The position numbers and the translations under genes are program-made. From NCBI GenBank assembly GCA_017516925.1, contig JAFXAQ010000034.1, positions 1 to 38,213 of the forward strand: DNA of 38,213 nt, written 5' to 3'. This document shows, piece by piece, positions 32,296-38,213 of this stretch. The notes beneath the pieces were generated by a model. It worked only from the letters and a program-made list of their open reading frames with translations. It was not told where the DNA came from and did no database searches. Position 1 is the first letter of the stretch, and each line of letters opens with the position of its first letter. This stretch comes from Oscillospiraceae bacterium (GTDB taxonomy: Bacteria; Bacillota; Clostridia; Oscillospirales; Oscillospiraceae).

Positions 32296-32333
32296 AAAAA
32301 ATCCAAACTGCGCAAATGCAGTTTGGATTTTTT
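32296..32333 (+). terminator. Terminator of the polar amino-acid transporter operon
   Basis: A 16-bp perfect stem (32296-32311 with 32318-32333), 6-nt loop, ending in six T followed by ATATAA. Symmetry lets it act in both directions. Confidence 0.93.
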
Positions 32334-32411
32334 ATATAATAACGCATCATTTTGCCAAAAAACAGCAAAAAAATGAATAATGAATAGTAAACAGTGAAAG
32401 ACGAATAATGC

Positions 32412-32451
32412 AAACGAAAATCCGTCCTCTTACGAGAACGGATTTTCGTTT
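32412..32451 (-). terminator. Terminator after tRNA-Gly
   Basis: A 14-bp stem, AAACGAAAATCCGT (32412-32425) with ACGGATTTTCGTTT (32438-32451). It begins at the last base of the encoded CCA end. The U-rich part is within the 3' arm. Confidence 0.7.
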
Positions 32452-32526
32452 GGAGCGGGTGACGAGGCTCGAACTCGCTACCTCCACCTTGGCAAGGTGG
32501 CGCTCTACCGGATGAGCTACACCCGC
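32451..32526 (-). tRNA. tRNA-Gly (anticodon GCC)
   Basis: A 76-nt cloverleaf with CCA encoded. Acceptor GCGGGTG pairs with CACCCGC, the D-arm holds TAGCTCATCCGGTAGAGC, the anticodon arm is CACCT-TGCCA-AGGTG with loop TTGCCAA giving GCC, and the T-arm contains GTTCGAGC. Discriminator base is U. Confidence 0.97.
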
Positions 32527-32538
32527 GGAACAAGAGGT

Positions 32539-32566
32539 ATTATAGCAGATTTTTTCGATAAGTCAA
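32539..32566 (-). promoter_or_regulatory. Promoter of tRNA-Gly
   Basis: Minus strand TTGACT (32566-32561), 16-bp spacer, TATAAT (32544-32539), ending 12 nt before the mature 5' end. Confidence 0.85.
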
Positions 32567-32604
32567 TACCTTTTTACAAAAATCTCACATAACCTCTTGA
32601 AAAT

Positions 32605-33651
32605 TTAAAATGCAGAATAATCCCAGACATAGCCGGTCATATCCTCATCTTTGAGCATTTGGAATTTACCACCGCTGAGCAAGTCCACATGGTAATATCT
32701 CCCTTGGTAACGAACCGCATTCCAAAACCAAGGTTCTCCGTTTTTGGTCCCGGAAATCACCTGGCAATCCAGGTTCGCACGGCGACACATAGCAGCGTAT
32801 ACATTGGCAAAGGCTCGGCTGTCACCCACACCGTGGTGCAGCAGGCTGTAGGCAGGTGTGATAGAGGTTTCCAGGGTATAGTCATTACGTTCCGTCAGGA
32901 AAGAATACAACCGGGCGAAGGTTTCCTTCACCTTGGTCTGCTGAACATAAAGCTCTGCAGAGGTAAATATATTTTCCACCTGTTCCTGCATTTTGCGAAG
33001 GTCTGCACGGCTGTTCTGGTATGTAAAGGACACCTCCACAATCCGTTCCTCACCGCTGTTGGGATACACAACCACACGAACCTGTGGCTGTTCCATCACC
33101 AAATCCGGATTCCGGTTAGCAAAATCCTCCACAAGCAAAGCGAAATCTGTATCCACGTATGCCTTGGCATAGAACACCACAGAGTCGTCGCATTCTTTCA
33201 GCGCATTTGTAATATGGGTTATCGCCTCTTCTTCGTTCTCTGCGGATTTTATCTGCATAATTTCCCCAATGCCGTGACGGTAGTCCACGTGGAAGGCGAT
33301 CACTTGCTCTCCCCGGTTTGTACCGATTTCATAGGTGATATCATTTACCGCATAGGCGCCAATGGGTGTTTTTTGCAGAATATGGGTAATTGCCGTGTTC
33401 ACATAGAAATCCGCAGTAGCCTCATCAAAAGAGGAAACCGAAACAACCAAATCCCGGGAGCCTGCCTCAATCTTCTGCACCAGCGCATCCCGCATCTGCT
33501 GATAAGTTTCTACCTCTGTAATTTCTCCGGAGGTCTGTTGCAGGGAACCCTGATGGGGTGTTATATACAGCCGTTCTCCATTCATCCAAAAACCGCAGCC
33601 GGTTAAAAGTAGCGAGGATACCAGCACAAGGCTTGCTAATATACGTTTCAC
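32605..33651 (-). CDS. Lipoprotein with inactive transglutaminase-like domain
   Basis: 348 residues from a GTG start with GGAGG 5 nt upstream. Signal MKRILASLVLVSSLLLTGC with Cys19. The middle half is a predicted alpha/beta domain of unknown kind. The last 100 residues have the transglutaminase core layout (AYSLLHHGVGDSRAFANVYA, CQVISG, WFWNAVRYQGRYYHVDLL). The catalytic Cys position reads Ser (GDSRAF for the usual GxCxxY) and the catalytic His position reads Phe (PWFWN for GHAWN); the Asp is kept. It is therefore probably a binding protein rather than an enzyme. It lies 15 nt behind the YitT gene. Confidence 0.82.
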   Translation of the reverse strand: MKRILASLVLVSSLLLTGCGFWMNGERLYITPHQGSLQQTSGEITEVETYQQMRDALVQKIEAGSRDLVVSVSSFDEATADFYVNTAITHILQKTPIGAYAVNDITYEIGTNRGEQVIAFHVDYRHGIGEIMQIKSAENEEEAITHITNALKECDDSVVFYAKAYVDTDFALLVEDFANRNPDLVMEQPQVRVVVYPNSGEERIVEVSFTYQNSRADLRKMQEQVENIFTSAELYVQQTKVKETFARLYSFLTERNDYTLETSITPAYSLLHHGVGDSRAFANVYAAMCRRANLDCQVISGTKNGEPWFWNAVRYQGRYYHVDLLSGGKFQMLKDEDMTGYVWDYSAF

Positions 33652-33666
33652 AACATCCTCCTTTCC

Positions 33667-34530
33667 TTACAGGGCATCTCTGGAATAACGGGCAAAGCCA
33701 TCACCCAAAACCTGATGCGCTTCCTGCAAAATAACAAAAGCATCCGGATCGATTTCCGACACAAGGGCCTTTAACTCCGCAAGCTGATAGCGTTTCACTG
33801 CCGTCAGGATAACCTTCGTATCCTTTCCGGAATAATAGCCCTCCCCATGGAGGTAAGTGACACCTCGATCCAGCTGCGCAGAAATTTTATCTGCGATTAT
33901 TTCGTGGCGCCCGCTGATAATCAGCGCAACCTTGGAATAATCAAAGCTATACACCACAGTGTCCATCACTCTGCCGGAAACAAAGATTGCCACACCGCTG
34001 TAGAGCATACAGCTTACATCCCGGAAAGCAAGTCCGGTCAGGGCTGCTACAGACAGGTCAAACACCATGGTAATAACCCCAATGGGAACATTCTGATAGC
34101 GGAGCTTCAGCAGGCGGGTAATAATATCCGAGCCGCCGGTAGAAGCGCCGGTAGAAAACACAATACCTAACCCCAGACCGCAAATTGCACCGCCGTACAA
34201 AGCGCCAATCAGCGGCTCGGTATCAGGTGCAGGGAAAACAGACAAGGCATCAATGGAAATCGAACTGATAAGCATTCCCACAAGAGAATAATAAAAGAAT
34301 TTCTTTCCAATCCTCTTGCCAGCCATAACAAACAGGGGAATGTTGACAAGGGCAGTCAAAAGACCTACGGTGCCCAGCTTTGTAAAGCGGATTACAACCA
34401 TAGAAAGACCGGATATGCCACCGGCATTCAGACCGTTAGGCACAAGAAACAGATTAAAGCCCAGACTGAAAAACAAGCAGCCAACCATCGTCTTAATCAT
34501 ATCCTTTGCTGCAGAGCGCCTATCCCCCAT
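33667..34530 (-). CDS. YitT family membrane protein (DUF161/DUF2179)
   Basis: About 287 residues. Five to six membrane helices (MIKTMVGCLFFSLGFNLFL, GLLTALVNIPLFVM, FFYYSLVGMLISSISID, LIGALYGGAICGLGLGIVF) are followed by the conserved GASTGGSDIITRLL motif and a C-terminal soluble DUF2179 domain (about 215-285: YSKVALIISGRHEIIADKI, LDRGVTYLHGEGYYSGKDTKVI). Substrate unknown. The second ATG (34530) sits 6 nt from GGAGG and is preferred over 34533. It follows the topoisomerase A gene by 12 nt. Confidence 0.9.
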   Translation of the reverse strand: MGDRRSAAKDMIKTMVGCLFFSLGFNLFLVPNGLNAGGISGLSMVVIRFTKLGTVGLLTALVNIPLFVMAGKRIGKKFFYYSLVGMLISSISIDALSVFPAPDTEPLIGALYGGAICGLGLGIVFSTGASTGGSDIITRLLKLRYQNVPIGVITMVFDLSVAALTGLAFRDVSCMLYSGVAIFVSGRVMDTVVYSFDYSKVALIISGRHEIIADKISAQLDRGVTYLHGEGYYSGKDTKVILTAVKRYQLAELKALVSEIDPDAFVILQEAHQVLGDGFARYSRDAL

Positions 34531-34542
34531 CATATTCCTCCA

Positions 34543-36792
34543 TTAAATATCAAAGCTTGCCTGTTTTTCCAGAGAATCCTCTTCCTTTAACAGCGCACCG
34601 GCAGCCGGAATGCTGCGGCTGCGATAACGGCTGACGTTGGTAATTCCGCTTTCTTCCAGAAGCAGCACGTGGTCAAGCTTCGCTTTTTTCTTAATGCCCA
34701 TTACGCTGACGCCCTGGGTATTTTTCGTGGTCTTGGGCAAAAGCAGCGCAGTGGAGATAACCAGCACTCTGCCGTCGGTGGAATACAGCGCCACCTGAGC
34801 ATCCGCTGTCAGCGCCACAGCGTCCTTCAACGGGCTCTTATCTGAGAATGCGGCTAACAAGCGCTTGCGGTTTGTCTTGGTCTCATAGGCGCTCAGGGGC
34901 ACCTTGGCAACCTTGCCATTTTCAAAGAAGAACAGGACAAAGCCCTTGTAATCCCCGGGCAAAATTACGTGCAGGACATTTTCCCCGGCATCCATACCCA
35001 GCTTTTGGGGCAGATAATCGCCAAGAAGCGAGGCTTTTCCGTCCTCAAACTCGCTCAGGCGGGATTTATAGCACTGGAACTTGTCTGTGAACACCAGAAT
35101 TTCTGCTTTATTGGTAGTTTCTCTGGAAAACGCCAGACTATCCCCTTCTTTAAATTTTTGTTCGCCGGACATACGCAGGCTCTGGGCAGTAATCTTTTTG
35201 AGATATCCTGCCTTGGACACAAACAGTGTCACCGGGTAATCCGGGGTATCGTCCTCTTCCTCATCCGGCTCAATTTGGGCTGTTTCGTAAACAATCTCCG
35301 TTTTCCGGGGCTGTCCGTACTTCTTGGAAACCTCTTCCAGTTCCTTGATAATCAGGTTTTTCAGCTTTCGGGAACTGCCTAAGATATCCTTAAGCTCAGC
35401 AATTTCCTTTTCCAGCTCATCAACCGCTTTAATCTGCTTAAGAATATACTCCTTATTGATGTTACGCAGCTTAATTTCTGCCACGTAATTAGCCTGGATT
35501 TCGTCGATACCGAAGCCAATCATCAGGTTGGGCACAACCTCATTTTCCATTTCCGTCTCCCGGATGATGGCAATGGCCTTGTCGATATCCAGCAGGATGC
35601 GCTCCAGGCCTTTGAGCAAATGCAAACGGTCCTGCTTTTTGCCGATTTGGAAGAACAATCGACGCTTGACACAGTCTGTCCGCCAAGCCGTCCACTCCTC
35701 CAGGATTTCCCCTACACCCAAAACCCTGGGCATGCCGGCAATGAGAATGTTGAAGTTGCAGGCAAAGCTATCCTGCAAGGGAGTCAGCCGGAACAGCTTT
35801 TGCATCAGCTTTTCCGGGTCTGCGCCACGCTTCAGGTCAATGGTCAGCTTCAAGCCACCCAGGTCCGTCTCGTCACGCATATCGTTGATTTCCTTGATTT
35901 TTCCAGCCTTAATCAGGTCCGCCACCTTGTCCATAATGGCTTCACTGGTGGCAGAATAGGGAATCTCGTAGATTTCAATCAGGTTGCCCTCTTTGACATA
36001 GCGCCACTTGGCACGAAGCTTAAAGCTGCCACGACCGGTGGTGTAAATCTCTCGGGTAGCATTCGCATCAAACAGAAGCTCTGCGCCGGTGGAAAAGTCC
36101 GGTCCGGGCAAGGTTTCCAGAATATCATGGTCCGGATTATTCATCAGGGCAATAGTGGTATCACAAACCTCCTTCAGATTAAAGGAGCAGATGTTGCTTG
36201 CCATACCGACAGCAATACCCTGATTGGCAGATACCAGCACATTGGGGAATGTGGTAGGCAAAAGCGCAGGCTCCTTCATTGTGGCATCATAGTTATCCAC
36301 CATATCCACAGTGTCACTGTCAATATCCCGGAACAGCTCCGTGCAAATGCCGTCCAGCTTCGCTTCGGTGTAACGGGCAGCAGCGTATGCCATATCCCGG
36401 GAGTAGACCTTACCGAAGTTACCCTTGGAATCCACAAAGGGATGCAAAAGCGTTTCGTTGCCCTTTGCCAGACGTACCATCGTTTCATAAATTGCAGCGT
36501 CGCCGTGGGGGTTTAAACGCATAGTTTGTCCCACGATGTTGGCAGACTTGGTCCGTCCGCCGTTTAATAGACCCATTTTATACATCGTATAAAGCAGCTT
36601 CCGGTGGGAGGGCTTAAAGCCGTCAATTTCCGGAATTGCCCGGGACACAATGACAGACATTGCGTAGGGCATATAGTTGATTTCCAGGGTTTCGGAAATC
36701 GCCTGCTCGGTGGTAGAGCCTACCAGCCCTACCACACCGTCGGTATTGACTTTCTTCTTATTCTGTTCCGGTTCCTTCTTTTTTCTTGCCAT
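34543..36792 (-). CDS. parC: DNA topoisomerase IV subunit A (GyrA/ParC family)
   Basis: 749 residues. Breakage-reunion domain with catalytic Tyr in SRDMAYAAARYTEAKLDG, and winged-helix QRDR NPHGDAAIYETMVRLAKG. The coiled coil spans about 380-480, followed by an acidic linker (EPDEEEDDTP) and a short beta-pinwheel C-terminal domain. No GyrA-box (QRRGGKG) is seen, which argues for a decatenating topoisomerase IV rather than gyrase. The position equal to E. coli GyrA Ser83 is Ala. GAGAGG precedes the ATG, 12 nt after the B-subunit stop. Confidence 0.88.
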   Translation of the reverse strand: MARKKKEPEQNKKKVNTDGVVGLVGSTTEQAISETLEINYMPYAMSVIVSRAIPEIDGFKPSHRKLLYTMYKMGLLNGGRTKSANIVGQTMRLNPHGDAAIYETMVRLAKGNETLLHPFVDSKGNFGKVYSRDMAYAAARYTEAKLDGICTELFRDIDSDTVDMVDNYDATMKEPALLPTTFPNVLVSANQGIAVGMASNICSFNLKEVCDTTIALMNNPDHDILETLPGPDFSTGAELLFDANATREIYTTGRGSFKLRAKWRYVKEGNLIEIYEIPYSATSEAIMDKVADLIKAGKIKEINDMRDETDLGGLKLTIDLKRGADPEKLMQKLFRLTPLQDSFACNFNILIAGMPRVLGVGEILEEWTAWRTDCVKRRLFFQIGKKQDRLHLLKGLERILLDIDKAIAIIRETEMENEVVPNLMIGFGIDEIQANYVAEIKLRNINKEYILKQIKAVDELEKEIAELKDILGSSRKLKNLIIKELEEVSKKYGQPRKTEIVYETAQIEPDEEEDDTPDYPVTLFVSKAGYLKKITAQSLRMSGEQKFKEGDSLAFSRETTNKAEILVFTDKFQCYKSRLSEFEDGKASLLGDYLPQKLGMDAGENVLHVILPGDYKGFVLFFFENGKVAKVPLSAYETKTNRKRLLAAFSDKSPLKDAVALTADAQVALYSTDGRVLVISTALLLPKTTKNTQGVSVMGIKKKAKLDHVLLLEESGITNVSRYRSRSIPAAGALLKEEDSLEKQASFDI

Positions 36793-36804
36793 AGTGAACC
36801 TCTC

Positions 36805-38213
36805 TTACGAAATATCCGCCAGCTCCAAATATTTAGAGCCGTTGTCTGCGATAAAATTCTTACGCTCCGGCAGGTTGTCGCCTAAAAGCACGTCGAAATA
36901 ATAGCTGGTGCGCTCGGCATCCTCCGGCATAACCTTGATCAGGCGCCGGGTTTCCGGGTTCATCGTGGTCATCCACATCATTTCCGGATCGTTTTCACCA
37001 AGACCCTTGGAGCGCTGGATGGTAGGCTTCTTCCCTTCCAAATCCTCACGAAGGATTCTTGCCTTTTCTGCCTCGTTATAGGCAAACCAGGTCTTATCCT
37101 TGTAAGTGATTTCAAACAAGGGAGACTCCGCAATATACACATAGCCGTCCCGGATGAGCGTGGGGCACAGGCGGTAGAGCATCGTCAGGATCAAAGTGCG
37201 AATCTGGAAGCCGTCCACATCCGCATCGGTACAGATAACCACTTTATTCCAGCGGAGATTATCAATGTCAAAGGAGGAAAGCTCCTTGGACTTTTTACCT
37301 TGAATTTCCACACCACAGCCCAGAACCTTCATCAGGTCCGTAATAATGGGTGAAGCAAAAATCTTATTATAGTCTGCCTTCAGGCAGTTCAGGATTTTAC
37401 CGCGGACAGGCATAATGCCCTGAAATTCTGCATCACGGCTTAGCTTGACGCTGCCCAATGCAGAATCACCCTCCACGATATAAAGCTCACGAAGATTCGC
37501 GTCCTTGGTGCGGCAATCCACGAACTTCTGCACCCGGTTGGCAATATCCACCTTTACCGAAAGGTTCTTTTTTACGTTGATTTTGGTTTTTTCCGCACTT
37601 TCCCGGGCACGCTTGTTGATAAGAATTTGCTCCGCTGCCCGGTCAGCCTCCTGCTTATTCTCCTGGAACCAGACGTTCAGCTGTTCCTTGAAGAAATTCG
37701 TCATTGCTTCCTGGGTGAATTTGGAGTTAACGGACTTTTTCGTCTGGTTTTCAAAGCAGCCGATGGTGGAGAAACAGTTGGTAACCATCACCAGACTGTC
37801 CTGAATATCCTGGAAAATAATTTTATTCTCGTTTTTGGTGTACTTATTGTTGTCCTTCAGGTATTTATCAAAGGCTGCGGTAAAGCCGGAGCGCAGCGCT
37901 CTGTCCGGGCTGCCGCCGTATTCCAGCCAGGAGGAGTTATGATAATACTCTGTGTGGCTCACCTGCTTGGAGAAGCAGAAGGATGCCGTAATCTTCAGCT
38001 TCATTTCCGGACGGTTTTCTGCATCCCGACCACGACGTTCTGTTTCCCAGAAGGTGGGCATTGTAAAGGCATTGTCCCCTACCAGCTCTTCAATATACTG
38101 GCGGATACCGTCGGCATAGCAAAATTCTTCCGTTTCAAATTTGCCGCCCACCTGGTTGCGGAATTTGAAGGTAACCCCTTTGTTCACCACCGCCTGACGG
38201 CGCAGAACATCCC
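36805..38213 (-). CDS. parE: DNA topoisomerase IV subunit B (GyrB/ParE family), C-terminal part
   Basis: The reading frame is open to the window edge (preceding codons give DVLRRQAVVNKG), so about 470 residues of the C-terminus are present and the ATPase domain lies outside. The transducer domain is followed by the TOPRIM region: LYIVEGDSALGSVKLSRDAEFQGIMPVRGKILN and ICTDADVDGFQIRTLILTMLYRL, with metal-binding Glu and DADVD. Gln replaces the usual His in the DGxHIRTL stretch. The C-terminal RSKGLGENDPEMMW and LGDNLPERKNFIADN close the protein. It forms an operon with the A subunit. An apparent GTG start at 38190 is inside the gene. Confidence 0.9.
   Translation of the reverse strand, partial: DVLRRQAVVNKGVTFKFRNQVGGKFETEEFCYADGIRQYIEELVGDNAFTMPTFWETERRGRDAENRPEMKLKITASFCFSKQVSHTEYYHNSSWLEYGGSPDRALRSGFTAAFDKYLKDNNKYTKNENKIIFQDIQDSLVMVTNCFSTIGCFENQTKKSVNSKFTQEAMTNFFKEQLNVWFQENKQEADRAAEQILINKRARESAEKTKINVKKNLSVKVDIANRVQKFVDCRTKDANLRELYIVEGDSALGSVKLSRDAEFQGIMPVRGKILNCLKADYNKIFASPIITDLMKVLGCGVEIQGKKSKELSSFDIDNLRWNKVVICTDADVDGFQIRTLILTMLYRLCPTLIRDGYVYIAESPLFEITYKDKTWFAYNEAEKARILREDLEGKKPTIQRSKGLGENDPEMMWMTTMNPETRRLIKVMPEDAERTSYYFDVLLGDNLPERKNFIADNGSKYLELADIS

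Overview
This window looks like core chromosome of an anaerobic, endospore-forming member of the Clostridia, most likely Oscillospiraceae/Ruminococcaceae. The evidence is a spoIIGA-sigE pair, a SipL-type DUF3794/LysM spore protein, a clostridial topoisomerase IV pair, many Gram-positive lipoproteins with lipobox cysteines, and extended AGGAGG ribosome sites. No phage, insertion sequence, integron, CRISPR array or rRNA is visible. The assignment rests on protein character read by eye, not on a database search.

Layout. 1-225 (-): start of a Rex-like repressor gene. 317-1797 (-): sigE and spoIIGA, the mother-cell sigma factor and its activating protease, behind a promoter with a 21-bp spacer as expected of a Spo0A-activated promoter. 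1955-5517 (-): an operon of a His-rich COG0523 metal GTPase, a second divergent COG0523 GTPase with a different C-terminal domain, rarA and a DUF951 gene. 5718-7217 (-): sipL-like gene preceded by a good SigE-type promoter. 7270-7419 (-): a tiny membrane protein lying just behind a terminator. 7465-12230 (-): a complete branched-chain amino-acid ABC transporter (livJ-H-M-G-F order). 12353-16299 (-): nfo, an FHA-FtsW/RodA fusion and its class B PBP. 16421-18190: WYL regulator (+), small lipoprotein (-), DUF1294 membrane protein (+). 18330-25197 (+): prs, pth, mfd, VanW-family protein. 25198-25522: a stretch of nested perfect palindromes between convergent genes. 25526-29567 (-): lipoprotein with a duplicated domain, murC, ddl, DUF1934. 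29864-32291 (+): polar amino-acid ABC transporter (binding protein, permease, ATPase). 32451-32526 (-): tRNA-Gly(GCC). 32605-38213 (-): topoisomerase IV B (partial) and A, YitT protein, and a lipoprotein with a transglutaminase fold that lacks its catalytic Cys and His.

How the genes fit together. Three themes recur: sporulation (spoIIGA, sigE, sipL), wall synthesis (FHA-FtsW, PBP, murC, ddl, possibly VanW) and amino-acid uptake (two ABC operons with the binding protein first). In both ABC operons the binding-protein gene is followed by a perfect GC-rich hairpin with a 3-nt loop and no U-tract, suggesting a shared way to express more binding protein than membrane components. The least ordinary locus is the paired COG0523 GTPase operon with four exact-at-protein-level copies of a His/Cys repeat and an 18-bp palindrome over its predicted transcription start. 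No stretch over 300 bases lacks a feature; the longest, 25198-25525 and 29592-29863, are described below.
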